Below, in pieces: positions 1-9,053 of a stretch of DNA of 64,000 nucleotides. The notes below the pieces were generated by a model. The model made no database searches and had not been told where the DNA came from. It saw only the letters and a program-made list of their open reading frames with translations. Origin of the DNA: Shewanella electrodiphila (GTDB lineage Bacteria; Pseudomonadota; Gammaproteobacteria; Enterobacterales; Shewanellaceae); assembly GCF_023283985.1 (NCBI RefSeq), contig NZ_JAKIKU010000007.1, forward strand, positions 124,001 to 188,000. The letters are read 5' to 3'. The position numbers and the translations under genes are program-made. The stretch's first letter is position 1. Every line of letters starts with the position of its first letter.

Positions 1-4
1 AGCA

Positions 5-409
5 TTAAGCGCTTGTGACCATGCCTTTTAATACGATGTCATCGTAAGTGACAAAACCAATGATATTGGCATGTTCCACTACGGGGGCTTTATTAATTTG
101 AAATTGATCAAATAGCCTAGCGGTGTAACGAATATCCATTTCAGCATCCACTGACATTACTGGTTTTATCATAATTTCATAAACGTTAACTCGCTCAGGA
201 GACTTATTAGTTGCGAGCACTTTTCTGGCAATATCACTTAAAAGTAACATGCCATATTCATCATGCTCATGACGTTTATTCACCACTAAAATCGATACCT
301 TTTTCTCCACGGCGATAGCAATGGCTTCACTGATAGTCAGCATGCCGTCAATCATGGCATATTGATTCATTAATACATCACGGTTTTTAATCGGGGTCGA
401 CGGCTTCAT
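5..409 (-). CDS. CBS-domain pair protein
   Basis: A 134-residue soluble protein made almost entirely of two CBS motifs (about residues 12-65 and 75-130). CBS pairs usually bind adenine nucleotides and act as energy or ligand sensors. No enzymatic domain is attached. Its ATG overlaps the stop of the upstream PII-like gene by 4 bases (ATGA), so the two are probably translationally coupled. It is the last gene of a four-gene minus-strand operon with two DUF1538 membrane proteins. The likely role, inferred from context, is a second regulatory subunit for that membrane system. The stop codon lies only a few bases from the window edge but the gene is complete. Confidence 0.85.
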   Translation of the reverse strand: MKPSTPIKNRDVLMNQYAMIDGMLTISEAIAIAVEKKVSILVVNKRHEHDEYGMLLLSDIARKVLATNKSPERVNVYEIMIKPVMSVDAEMDIRYTARLFDQFQINKAPVVEHANIIGFVTYDDIVLKGMVTSA

Positions 410-756
410 ATCTGATCCTTAATATCATTAGTGAGTTTCTCGACTTGGTGCGCCACGCCGACGGCGTCTTCAACATCAATTTGAATCGCGATACCTTGGC
501 CTGGGTTGGTATTAAAACCGCCGACTTCACAGATTGTTTCTAAAATATGGCGACTCATATGCTCTTCAACTAACCACAAAATGACATCGCGCTGAACATC
601 TAATCCCAAGCCCATGAAGGTTTTCTTTTTCTTAAGCCCTTCACCTCTAGCGTGGTTAATAACGGTAGCGCCAGTCGCGCCAGCTTCTCTTGCGGCATCA
701 AGTATATTGTCAGTTGTGATGTCGTCGACAAACGCGATAATGAGCTTAAATCGCAT
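406..756 (-). CDS. PII-like signalling protein
   Basis: A 116-residue protein with the ferredoxin-like PII fold signature: a beta strand at the start (MRFKLIIAFVDD), the GATGATVINHARGEG stretch near residues 26-40, a T-loop-like segment containing KKKK near 42-45, and a C-terminal GQGIAIQIDVEDAVGV segment. It is not GlnB or GlnK, since the Y51 T-loop context is absent. PII-like proteins normally bind a nucleotide or small molecule and control a membrane transporter encoded beside them. Here the neighbours are two DUF1538 membrane proteins (3-base gap upstream) and a CBS protein (4-base overlap downstream). Which ligand it binds cannot be told from sequence. Confidence 0.85.
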   Translation of the reverse strand: MRFKLIIAFVDDITTDNILDAAREAGATGATVINHARGEGLKKKKTFMGLGLDVQRDVILWLVEEHMSRHILETICEVGGFNTNPGQGIAIQIDVEDAVGVAHQVEKLTNDIKDQI

Positions 757-759
757 GAA

Positions 760-1626
760 TTACTCCTTAACGGATCGATTAGTTTCTATATCTGCTATAG
801 AAGCTTGATTGGTTGTTGTTTGTTCTTCTACTGTGACGGTTTCAGTGGCATCGTCAGCCAATTTATCTCTGCGCTTATCGAGCCAAGCGACGATTTGTGC
901 ATAGCTCATGACAGCAATAATGGGAAATAAACTGGCAAAAGCGATGAGGCCAAAGCCATCAATTAATGGATTTCTGCCTTCTACATTGGAGGCTAACCCT
1001 AAGCCTAACGCAGCAACTAACGGGACAGTGACCGTTGATGTGGTCACACCGCCAGAATCATAGGCAAGAGGAATAATGGACTTAGGTGCAAAGAAAGTTT
1101 GGATCACCACCACCACATAACCCGCCATTATGTAGTAATGAATAGGATCGCCAACCACAATGCGAAAACAGCCGAGCGAAATACCAAATGCAACCCCAAT
1201 AGCGACCGAAATGCGTAAACCTTGGGTGCTTATAGTGCCGCCGGAGACTTCATTGGCCTTAATCGCGACGGCAATTAAAGAGGGTTCAGCGATTGTGGTA
1301 CTAAAACCTATGGCCGCAGCAAATACATAAACCCAAAAGTAGTCCTGCCACAAGTAAGGCCCAGCTGAACCGTCTGGGTGCAAGATACTCGGTGATGTGA
1401 GCTGATTAGCGAGGTTCTCGCCAATAGGAAACAGCGCTAACTCTAGGCCTACCAGGAAAAAACTCAAACCTAGGATGACATACACAAATCCCAGAACCAC
1501 GGTTTTCCAATTGGCTATCGGTCGTTTAAGTACGCCCAATTGAAAACCAAATAAAATGGTCGCAATAGGGACAACATCACGCATGGTGAGCAATAAAGTG
1601 TCGAACAACTGACTAAGCCAGACCAT
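760..1626 (-). CDS. DUF1538 membrane protein, second copy in operon
   Basis: A 288-residue integral membrane protein with about six to seven hydrophobic segments. It shares the hallmark motif [11 protein letters not shown](V/I)TVPLV and the TTIAEPSL motif with the next gene upstream, which marks both as DUF1538 domains. It carries a charged cytoplasmic tail of about 45 residues (from LDKRRDKLADD onward) that its partner lacks. In many genomes two DUF1538 domains are fused in one polypeptide; here they are two genes, so a heteromeric complex is plausible. The conserved Asp-Ser-Gly-Gly and Ala-Glu-Pro motifs inside membrane segments suggest a transporter, but the substrate is unknown. The PII-like gene follows after 3 bases. 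Confidence 0.85.
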   Translation of the reverse strand: MVWLSQLFDTLLLTMRDVVPIATILFGFQLGVLKRPIANWKTVVLGFVYVILGLSFFLVGLELALFPIGENLANQLTSPSILHPDGSAGPYLWQDYFWVYVFAAAIGFSTTIAEPSLIAVAIKANEVSGGTISTQGLRISVAIGVAFGISLGCFRIVVGDPIHYYIMAGYVVVVIQTFFAPKSIIPLAYDSGGVTTSTVTVPLVAALGLGLASNVEGRNPLIDGFGLIAFASLFPIIAVMSYAQIVAWLDKRRDKLADDATETVTVEEQTTTNQASIADIETNRSVKE

Positions 1627-1698
1627 TGATTTCCCCCATTGAGATACTTGTAGAATGAGTGAAAAAACCCTTATGATTCATATGTTTTTCAGTCATAT

Positions 1699-2430
1699 TC
1701 ATAGCACCATGCCGTACAGCAATACGAAAATGACCGGTGTAAGGCTGGCAAAGGCTATTAACCCAAAACCATCTAACATCGGATTACGACCTTTAATCAC
1801 TGTGGCTAACCCAACACCTAACGCTGTGACTAATGGCACTGTAATGGTCGAGGTGGTTACTCCGCCAGAGTCATAAGCAATACCAATGATACTTTCTGGG
1901 GCGAAACTGGTGAGGATCATCACGATGACATAACCGCCAATGATCAAATAATGAATCGGCCAGCCTTTTACGATACGGATAACCCCGAGCAATATGGCCA
2001 GACCAACCGAGACTGCAACAGTTAGGCGCAGTCCCATGGCATAACTGTCCATAGCTTGTTCTGTGAAGGCTATAGCACCGCCTTCAGCAGCGACTTCAGC
2101 GGCTTCAGCGGCCACCGCCGTTAACGCGGGTTCAGCTAATGTGGTACCAAACCCCAAAGCAAATGAAAAAATAACCAACCAGAATGTACTGCCTTTGCGG
2201 GCAAGGGCATGGGCTAATGACTCACCAATAGGGAATAAGCCCATTTCTAAGCCGAAAACAAAAAAGGTTAAACCTAAGACGATAAAGACAACGCCGACGA
2301 GGATGGAAAAGAGGTTAGCAGGTGCTTGTTGAAGGATAAAAATCTCAAAAAAACTCACCACCAAAATGATGGGGACTAAATCTCGAAAACTGCCGAGCAT
2401 AGATTGTAATAACTTTACTAATCCGCCCAT
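1699..2430 (-). CDS. DUF1538 membrane protein, first copy in operon
   Basis: A 243-residue membrane protein and first gene of the DUF1538-DUF1538-PII-CBS operon. Hydrophobic segments cover most of the length. [12 protein letters not shown] lies near residue 100, [11 protein letters not shown] near 190, and [17 protein letters not shown] near the end. The last two motifs recur almost unchanged in the downstream gene. An insertion of Ala, Glu and Gly ([15 protein letters not shown]) after the [11 protein letters not shown] motif is absent from the partner. An FNR-type site lies about 160 bases upstream. Function is unknown; membrane transport regulated by the PII-like protein is inferred from gene order. 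Confidence 0.85.
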   Translation of the reverse strand: MGGLVKLLQSMLGSFRDLVPIILVVSFFEIFILQQAPANLFSILVGVVFIVLGLTFFVFGLEMGLFPIGESLAHALARKGSTFWLVIFSFALGFGTTLAEPALTAVAAEAAEVAAEGGAIAFTEQAMDSYAMGLRLTVAVSVGLAILLGVIRIVKGWPIHYLIIGGYVIVMILTSFAPESIIGIAYDSGGVTTSTITVPLVTALGVGLATVIKGRNPMLDGFGLIAFASLTPVIFVLLYGMVL

Positions 2431-2591
2431 TCCACCTCCTGTGAATATTAATACTTATATGACAATTGCTTAGCTTAAGTTTTTCTGTCGAAGTAAAACG
2501 GTCATCGCAGCAATTATTTACTTATTACACTATCCAGTGTGCCAACCTGATACAGTAAAACAACAAAAGATTAACAAAAGTTACGGTGTTT

Positions 2592-2605
2592 TTGAGCTAG
2601 ATCAA
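2592..2605 (-). promoter_or_regulatory. FNR/EtrA-like site upstream of the DUF1538 operon
   Basis: TTGAG-CTAG-ATCAA differs at one position from the FNR consensus TTGAT-N4-ATCAA. It sits about 160 bases before the DUF1538 start at 2430, in the 317-base gap that otherwise holds only the terminator of the next operon. The distance is longer than usual for class II activation, so the promoter would have to lie well upstream of the start codon. Confidence 0.5.
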
Positions 2606-2666
2606 ATTGTGAAAATAAATGTGCGCTAGGCAAGAGTGAAGAAGGGATAGGAGATAAATAAATCAA

Positions 2667-2690
2667 AAAAAAGACCCGAAGGTCTTTTTT
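2667..2690 (-). terminator. Rho-independent terminator of the M1 peptidase / DUF6702 operon
   Basis: A ten-base stem (AAAAAAGACC / GGTCTTTTTT) with a CGAA loop. Read on the minus strand it ends in a T run and lies about 60 bases past the DUF6702 stop. The symmetric A and T runs make it potentially bidirectional. Confidence 0.8.
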
Positions 2691-2747
2691 AAAATACACA
2701 ATGTTAAGTCAAAAATAAGTCCCACTCTGAAGCAATGGCTTACATGA

Positions 2748-3260
2748 TTACTTATCGAGTGACAGGTGCTGCCAAGCATCACCAGCACTTAACCTTAATG
2801 ACTTCACTTGCTTTTCTCGTTCAACATTAATGTAGTTAAGCTGACTTGGCCAAAGCTCCTGTAAGCTTTCCATCTTGATGTAAAAACTACTCATCGTTTG
2901 ATGGTTTATCTGAGTTTCTTGGTACACCCATAAATACTTACCTTCGACTTCAGTACCAACCAAATTAAGCTTGATAGTTTGCTGCTTATCATCGGCAATA
3001 TGAAACTTGTCCTGCACATAATAAGCAAAAGCATCACGACTAACAGGCTCTTTGATTAAATCAGTATTACTATCAAATAGGCGCTTTGCCGCGTGCTCAG
3101 CATCGTGTAAATAAAACCGATGCTGCACTTCTAAATTACCTGTGCGTTCATTAAACAGCACATTGCTATAACTTTCTTTTTGCTGATGCGCCCAAGTGTT
3201 AGTGCTGAAGCTAAAAACGGCAACGAATAACAAGCTGATTGCGATAATTGCTCGTGACAT
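2748..3260 (-). CDS. DUF6702 family periplasmic protein
   Basis: A 170-residue protein with a signal peptide (MSRAIIAISLLFVAVFSFSTNTWA, cut before HQQKES). The mature part has the DUF6702 pattern: an early His, then FNERTGNLEVQHRFYLHDAEHA around residues 36-58. It is exported and probably periplasmic. Its ATG overlaps the stop of the upstream M1 peptidase by one base (TAATG), so the two are coupled. DUF6702 proteins often sit beside M1 peptidases, but their biochemical role is unknown. A hairpin with a T run lies downstream. Confidence 0.8.
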   Translation of the reverse strand: MSRAIIAISLLFVAVFSFSTNTWAHQQKESYSNVLFNERTGNLEVQHRFYLHDAEHAAKRLFDSNTDLIKEPVSRDAFAYYVQDKFHIADDKQQTIKLNLVGTEVEGKYLWVYQETQINHQTMSSFYIKMESLQELWPSQLNYINVEREKQVKSLRLSAGDAWQHLSLDK

Positions 3261-5716
3261 TATTTTTTATACTCCTTGGCTTCAGGTTCTTTTATCTCGG
3301 TATTGATCTCATGCATGATGTCGCGTCGATGCTTACCTTTACGTTTCTCGCTTTTATAAGCTTCAATTCGCGACGGGATAATGCGACGTGGATAATGATT
3401 ATTTTCAATATCTACATCAGCGGTTTCCCAGCTTGGATCGATTTCAACTGACACCAATTGCTGTGATTTTTCAGTGACAATCAGCTTGCTCACTGCATGA
3501 GGAGAGCGTCGCCAAATCTCTGCAGGCAATGTCAGCTTTTCAGTACTGCCATCATCATAGGTCATCTCAAGTAATATTGGCATCACCAGGCCGCCAAGAT
3601 TTGAGAAGTTCATGACGTAATAGTTTTTATCTTCTTCTATTGCTCTAGCGAGTGCTTTACGTTCCCAGGGCTTTAACTTCGCAAGTGTTGACTGGTACTT
3701 GTTTCGCTCTTTATTGGTCACCGTAAAACGATCGTTTTTATCATGAAAATCGGCTAAGTCGCCATTTAAATCAACCCAAGGTTTCATCCCTGCTTGTTGA
3801 TTATTTTCAACAAATAAAGATGTTGGTTTATCGGCATTTTCTTGGCGTAAACGGTCAAAATCAATATCAGGATCTTGGGTATCTAATCGCAATTGGTAAA
3901 CTTTATCTATGCTGATATCAACATGATCTGTGGTGTAAAACCAGCCACGGAAAAACCAATCTAAATCAACACCTGATGCTTCTTCCATCGTACGGAAAAA
4001 GTCATAAGGGGTTGGACGTTTATTTTCCCAGCGGCGAGAGTATTCTTGGAAGGCGAAGTCAAAAAGCTCACGACCTAACACCACTTCACGTAAAATATTA
4101 AGCGCTGCAGCAGGCTTAGTATAGGCATTCGGACCGTACTTTAAGATGCTATCAGATTGGGTCATGATAGGCACTTGCACATTGGACTTCATGTATTCGA
4201 TGATGTCGCTTGGCTCACGTCCCCAGGCTAAATCAGGATCCCACTCTTTACTGGCTACGCCATCTAAAAAGCTGTTTAAACCTTCATCCATCCAAGCCCA
4301 TTGACGTTCATCTGAGTTCACAATCATTGGGAAGTAGTTATGACCCACTTCATGGATCACAACGCCAATGAGGAATTGTTTTTCAGATAAGGTATAGCTT
4401 CGAGTGCCGTCTTCATGCCAAATGGTGCGGGGACCATTAAAGCTAATCATCGGGTATTCCATGCCGCCAACTGGGCCATTGACGCTAATGGCCATTGGGT
4501 AAGGATAATCAAACGTAAAACGCGAGTAGACTTCCATGGTATGGATGACAGACTCAGTTGAGTATTTTTCCCATAACTCACCGCCTTCTTTAGGGTAAAA
4601 CGACATTGCCATGACTTCAGGCATAGTGTCGCCACCTTGTTGATAGCCTTTGGCATCCCAAATGAACTTACGCGAAGATGCCCAGGCAAAGTCACGCACG
4701 TTTTCAGCTTTAAAATGCCAGGTTTTTTGGCCTGATTGGGTGCTTGATTCGTTCTTTAAGGCTTCATCGGCAGAGACAATGAATACTGGTCTCTTAGCAT
4801 CTTTGGCATCTTCTAAACGGTTTCGCTGAGTTTTAGTCAGCACCTTTTTAGGATTTTGTAATACGCCAGTCGCAGTGACGATATGGTCAGTTGGCACTGT
4901 CATCTTGACGTCGTAATTACCAAATTCTAGGGTAAATTCACCACGGCCTAAAAATTCTTTATTATGCCAAGCTTCGTAATCTGAATAAGACGATACTCGC
5001 GGGAACCATTGAGCCAGCAAGAAAATATCATTACCGCCTTCACGTTTATCATCAGGGAAGTGTTCATAACCTGAACGTGCGCCTACGGCGTCTTCTTCTA
5101 AGATATTAAAGGCAAAATCAATATTCACTTTAGTGGTTTGATTTGGTTTCAGTGGCTTAGTTAAATCGACTCGCATTTGCGCGCCATTAATCACATATTT
5201 TAGCGCTTTGCCTTTAGCATCTGTGATGTTAGATAACTGGTAACCCAGCTCTACATCGTCCATAAACTGCTGACGGCGTAAAGTCGATAAATTAATTTTA
5301 GCTGGCGCTTTGTCTTGCGCTTTAGCTGAAGCACTGGCGTTATTACCTAGGCCTGAAAAACTACTACTGCGTTCGGCAACTGAGTCAGAACTGAAGCGGT
5401 TTTGCTCGAGCTGGATCCATAAATACTTGAGGGTATAAGGTGAGTTGTTGTGATAAGTAATGGCTTCGCTGCCCACAATACGGCGTTGAGTTTCATCCAG
5501 TTTCACATTGATTTTGTAATCAACCTGCTGCTGCCAGTAATCTTTACCTGGCTCGCCAGCGGCGTTACGGTAGTCATTTGGGGTAGGGTGACTTTCTTCT
5601 AATTGGCGAAACTTATCTTCAAAGTCGCCTTTGGTTTGTTCTATCGGCGAGGCATTTACCCAAGGTAAATACAATAGGCCTAATACTAGCGCGATAGCCT
5701 TAGGGTAAGATTTCAT
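3260..5716 (-). CDS. M1 family zinc metallopeptidase (aminopeptidase)
   Basis: An 818-residue secreted zinc peptidase. A signal peptide (about residues 1-22, ending VNA) is followed by the N-terminal beta saddle and the gluzincin catalytic domain. The zinc motif HEVGHN occurs near residue 455, and the third ligand is in the WMDEGLNSF segment about 20 residues later. GGMEYP stands in place of the aminopeptidase GAMEN motif, as in the M1 subgroup with large C-terminal domains. A Lys- and Glu-rich tail ends the protein (EAKEYKK). The coupled DUF6702 gene follows. Likely acts on peptides in the periplasm or outer membrane; substrate unknown. Confidence 0.9.
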   Translation of the reverse strand: MKSYPKAIALVLGLLYLPWVNASPIEQTKGDFEDKFRQLEESHPTPNDYRNAAGEPGKDYWQQQVDYKINVKLDETQRRIVGSEAITYHNNSPYTLKYLWIQLEQNRFSSDSVAERSSSFSGLGNNASASAKAQDKAPAKINLSTLRRQQFMDDVELGYQLSNITDAKGKALKYVINGAQMRVDLTKPLKPNQTTKVNIDFAFNILEEDAVGARSGYEHFPDDKREGGNDIFLLAQWFPRVSSYSDYEAWHNKEFLGRGEFTLEFGNYDVKMTVPTDHIVTATGVLQNPKKVLTKTQRNRLEDAKDAKRPVFIVSADEALKNESSTQSGQKTWHFKAENVRDFAWASSRKFIWDAKGYQQGGDTMPEVMAMSFYPKEGGELWEKYSTESVIHTMEVYSRFTFDYPYPMAISVNGPVGGMEYPMISFNGPRTIWHEDGTRSYTLSEKQFLIGVVIHEVGHNYFPMIVNSDERQWAWMDEGLNSFLDGVASKEWDPDLAWGREPSDIIEYMKSNVQVPIMTQSDSILKYGPNAYTKPAAALNILREVVLGRELFDFAFQEYSRRWENKRPTPYDFFRTMEEASGVDLDWFFRGWFYTTDHVDISIDKVYQLRLDTQDPDIDFDRLRQENADKPTSLFVENNQQAGMKPWVDLNGDLADFHDKNDRFTVTNKERNKYQSTLAKLKPWERKALARAIEEDKNYYVMNFSNLGGLVMPILLEMTYDDGSTEKLTLPAEIWRRSPHAVSKLIVTEKSQQLVSVEIDPSWETADVDIENNHYPRRIIPSRIEAYKSEKRKGKHRRDIMHEINTEIKEPEAKEYKK

Positions 5717-5906
5717 GCTGGCTCCGAAGTGGTCACTTGATACATATTATCAGTGCCACATGCTTATATTTTTAATAACGCGACAGGAAAAATAGCAGTG
5801 TACGATGGGGTTTATCGTGACATTTATCTTCAATGAAAGACTATTAATACATGGGTAATGTTGGGGCTTTGTAAAGCCAATGCGTGATTGTACACTCAGC
5901 CATAAC

Positions 5907-5929
5907 AAATGTGTTAAAAGTACACATTT
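5907..5929. promoter_or_regulatory. Operator-like palindrome in the M1 peptidase upstream region
   Basis: AAATGTGT-N7-ACACATTT is a perfect 8+8 inverted repeat in the 410-base gap between the M1 peptidase start (5716) and the binding-protein stop (6126). A smaller palindrome GGCTTT-GT-AAAGCC lies about 30 bases closer to the peptidase. It matches neither the CRP nor the FNR consensus. The regulator is unknown. The rest of the gap shows nothing recognisable. Confidence 0.4.
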
Positions 5930-6125
5930 TGTAACTTATTTGGATGAGTCCTGCTAAATAGGTTGTTAATATCAGTGAAAGCTAAATAAAAAATGATAGT
6001 GATAAGATATCTATTTTTTACTAATGCTATATAAACATGAACTTAGATAGCCTGTTTTATTATGGGGTGATTAGATGACTGATATGGCGCGAGTGGCTTT
6101 ATTTGTCATAAAGCCAAATGGAAAG

Positions 6126-6917
6126 TTAAAAGGTTGAATCGTCACTCATTTCAATGTTGTACTTGTCTAGAATCTGCTGGAACTCGCCTGTTTGCTTCAA
6201 TTTTTTCAGCCCGTCAGCAAACATTTTAGCTGCTTTTGTATTACCTTGATTAAAGCCAACATAAAGCGGAATAGGTTCACCAAAGCTTCCTGCATAACGA
6301 ATTTGATCATCAAGGTTTATTTTTTTTGCGGTTTGTTCAATCACAATCTTATTACCAATCATGACATGGAAGCGACCTTTGATGAGTCGTTTGAGATTCA
6401 TGGTTAACGGCTGGTTACCTGAGGCAATATAAAAACGATTCGAATTTGCGATTTTGGCATTAAGTCGTTCGCCATAATCATAGCCGCGTATTATGCCTAC
6501 CTGCACAGTATCTAAATCTTCAATTTGATTAAACTGCCACGCAAAGCTATTCGTCGTGTAAAAATCTTTACTGGCATAGCCAATAATCAGGTCATCAGTC
6601 AGTAAATCATATTGAGCGACATGATCAGGTGTCACAGCTAGAATTGCATCAACATTAGCTTGTTGGACTTCTTTTAAGGCGCGATTAAATGGCACTGCAA
6701 TAAAGTGTACTGGTTGATCCATTTCAGCAAAGGCGCGTTGAGTCAGTTCAGTAACATAGCCTGTTCGAGCTTCGCAGACATAAGGGCACCAGATATCAGA
6801 GGCGATTAACAGAGGTTTGGCAGATAGCGAAGTTGAAAAAGAGCAACTGGCAAATAGCATAAGGCCTATGCAGTATTTGAGTATCTTGGCTAAATCTGTT
6901 TTTAGAGTCATTTTCAC
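6126..6917 (-). CDS. Periplasmic substrate-binding protein (SBP_bac_3 type)
   Basis: A 263-residue exported protein. The signal peptide spans about residues 1-33 (ending SLSA before KPLLIAS). The mature chain follows the bacterial extracellular solute-binding family 3 fold: LLIASDIWCPYVCEARTGYVTELTQRAF at the start, then VQVGIIRGYDYGERL, and a C-terminal helix FADGLKKLKQTGEFQQILDKY. No ABC permease or ATPase lies nearby. Many Shewanella proteins of this sort are orphan binding proteins, so transport cannot be assumed. Two Cys in the mature N-terminus (CPYVC) may form a disulfide. Ligand unknown. It is transcribed alone, with 337 bases or more on each side. Confidence 0.85.
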   Translation of the reverse strand: MKMTLKTDLAKILKYCIGLMLFASCSFSTSLSAKPLLIASDIWCPYVCEARTGYVTELTQRAFAEMDQPVHFIAVPFNRALKEVQQANVDAILAVTPDHVAQYDLLTDDLIIGYASKDFYTTNSFAWQFNQIEDLDTVQVGIIRGYDYGERLNAKIANSNRFYIASGNQPLTMNLKRLIKGRFHVMIGNKIVIEQTAKKINLDDQIRYAGSFGEPIPLYVGFNQGNTKAAKMFADGLKKLKQTGEFQQILDKYNIEMSDDSTF

Positions 6918-7138
6918 AATGATATCAATTCCGGTTGGTTTGACCGTTAGTAGCTATTAAATTGAATATCTTGAGTGTTTATTTCATATTTAGAGTATGA
7001 CTCTAATCATGACATTAAGCGCTCAAGCCTGATTGATTCAATAGGTTAGCTATTTTGTTTTAACGCTAAACGCGTTAAATATAAGCTTAGATATAGTATC
7101 TTAAAACGACAGGGTTCCTGATGTTATTTATTCATTAT

Positions 7139-7201
7139 TGCCTGTAAATGCGAGCTAACTGTCTTTAAATACGGCTAAGTGCCTTCAAATACCAGCTGAT
7201 T
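7139..7201. repeat. Degenerate ~20-bp tandem repeat, three units
   Basis: Three consecutive units of 20-21 bases share the pattern TG(C/T)CTnnAAAT(A/G)CnnGCTnA. They lie in the 375-base gap between the binding protein (starts 6917) and the quinone oxidoreductase (starts 7293), about 90 bases before the latter. The rest of that gap holds no gene. Confidence 0.5.
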
Positions 7202-7292
7202 AGACAAGTCATCATACTCAATGCTCGAAGGTGCCAGCTATTGCTAAGTATAGGTGGCTATTCACGAGTGTCATTGTCGAAAAGGATTAGAT

Positions 7293-8273
7293 ATGAAACA
7301 TGTGAGCTTTAATAAACCAGGTAGTGCAGAGGTGATGTATTTTACCGATAGTCAACTGCCAGTATTAACCCAAGGGCAAGTGCTAATCAAAGTACATGCC
7401 GCTGGCGTTAATGGGCCAGATATCAAGCAACGTGAAGGTGCTTACCCTGCACCTAAAGGGGCAAGTGCTATCCTAGGTTTAGAAGTGGCAGGAGAAATTA
7501 TTGAGCTAGCTGACGACGTGACGCAATGGAAAGTAGGCGACAAAGTCTGTGCGCTGGTGCCAGGTGGTGGTTACGCCGAACAGGTGATCACAGATGCCAG
7601 TCATTGTTTGCCGATCCCCAAAAATTACACTTATGAACAAGCGGCAGCTTTACCAGAAACTTGCTTTACCGTTTGGGGCAATATGGTGGTTAGGGCAGAA
7701 TTAACGGCAGGCGAAAGTGTATTGATCCATGGTGGCTCTGGCGGTATCGGTACTACTGCGATTCAAATGGCGTCAGCATTAGGCGCAACGGTGTTTGCTA
7801 CCTCAGGCTCAGATAAAAAGTGCCAATATTGTCTTGAACAAGGGGCGACTGTTGCGGTCAATTACCATCAGAAGGACTTTGTCGAACCTATTTTAGAAGC
7901 GACAAATGGAACAGGTGTGAATGTCGTATTTGATATTGCTGGTGGCGATTTTGTTAATCGCAACCTTAAAGTAGTCGCAATGGATGGCCGTATGGTATCG
8001 GTTGCAATGCAAAGGGGCATGAAAGCCGAAGTGGATATCTTTAGGCTCATGGCGAAACGTATTCGCTGGACAGGCTCTACGTTAAGGCCACAAAGCATTG
8101 AAGCCAAAGCCGAGATTGCACAAGGTCTTAAACAGCATGTTTGGCCAATGCTTGAAAGCGGAAAAATGCATATAAATCTAGATAAAGTTTTTGCTTTTAA
8201 TGACGTGATTGCCGCACATCAATATATGGAGTCTGGCCAGCATCAAGGTAAAATTATTTTGAAACTGATTTAG
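7293..8273 (+). CDS. NAD(P)H:quinone oxidoreductase, zinc-type dehydrogenase (MDR) superfamily
   Basis: A 326-residue MDR enzyme. GroES-like fold at residues 20-115, then a Rossmann domain with HGGSGGIGTTAIQMA near 140-155 and a TGVNVVFDIAGG segment. Zinc ligands of alcohol dehydrogenases are absent, so it belongs to the zinc-free quinone oxidoreductase group (PIG3/QOR type). It should use NADPH to reduce quinones or enones. The start at 7293 was chosen because AAAGGA lies seven bases upstream; an in-frame ATG 39 bases earlier has no ribosome site and adds 13 atypical residues. Transcribed alone. Confidence 0.88.
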   Translation: MKHVSFNKPGSAEVMYFTDSQLPVLTQGQVLIKVHAAGVNGPDIKQREGAYPAPKGASAILGLEVAGEIIELADDVTQWKVGDKVCALVPGGGYAEQVITDASHCLPIPKNYTYEQAAALPETCFTVWGNMVVRAELTAGESVLIHGGSGGIGTTAIQMASALGATVFATSGSDKKCQYCLEQGATVAVNYHQKDFVEPILEATNGTGVNVVFDIAGGDFVNRNLKVVAMDGRMVSVAMQRGMKAEVDIFRLMAKRIRWTGSTLRPQSIEAKAEIAQGLKQHVWPMLESGKMHINLDKVFAFNDVIAAHQYMESGQHQGKIILKLI

Positions 8274-8373
8274 CATCAGTAAGAACGCCCATTTAAGGGG
8301 CTGAAAACAGTTTGCTAAAATTAGCGACGAAGGAGCAAAAGCCAACTGTTTTTTTGTCCTTTTGAATGACTTG

Positions 8374-8880
8374 TTATACGGCAGTTTGCACTACAGTACA
8401 TTGTTCTAAATTATTTATTAAACGATCTAAATCTGATTGGCTGATATATGAAGAGCCAAAACCAGAACTAAAAAATAAGAAACCTGTGATATAAGTTTTT
8501 ACTTTAATACCATCATCAGTTTTGGAACCATAGAATTGTAGATTTATGTTAGACCAACCTGATTTTATTTTAATTTTACCTTTATAATTTTGATGTTTTA
8601 ACTGTTTAAATTTATTTATGAGTTCAGTTAAACTTTCGTTTTGCAAAGGCATAAATTTTTCGATTTTATGTGAACCAGAACCCGCACAATAAACTTTATA
8701 GCCAAATAGTTTTTCACTATCGGATTCGTATGTGCCAAAAGTAAAAATAGCACTATCGATTTTTTGTCTAGATTGAATTTGTGAAAGGTTCAATTTACAC
8801 CATGCTTCCTTTGCCGTATAACAGCTTATTGAACGGTTCGCCCGATAAAGTCGGCGGCTTAAGTTATTGATTAATATCAT
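8374..8880 (-). CDS. Hypothetical protein, AT-rich orphan
   Basis: A 168-residue protein I do not recognise. It is Lys-, Ser- and Asn-rich and more AT-rich than its neighbours. There is no convincing signal peptide or membrane segment apart from a short hydrophobic stretch GFLFFSSGFG near residue 135. A methionine at position 1 with MILINNLSRR gives a basic start. The gene lies between a housekeeping oxidoreductase and a large inverted-repeat element, which is typical of an accessory locus. It could be a recent acquisition. Confidence 0.55.
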   Translation of the reverse strand: MILINNLSRRLYRANRSISCYTAKEAWCKLNLSQIQSRQKIDSAIFTFGTYESDSEKLFGYKVYCAGSGSHKIEKFMPLQNESLTELINKFKQLKHQNYKGKIKIKSGWSNINLQFYGSKTDDGIKVKTYITGFLFFSSGFGSSYISQSDLDRLINNLEQCTVVQTAV

Positions 8881-9053
8881 CCTACATTTTTTATCTGATT
8901 GATATAAATACTAATTTATTTTTTACAGCTTAAACTTAAACGGGCTTTCCTGGTAAAGGTGGCTGAAAAATAATGATTAATTTTTAAATTTATAACTATC
9001 AGGGTATTAGAGTTCGCTACCTTGTTTCATTGTCTAGCGATGTTTGGAGTAGC

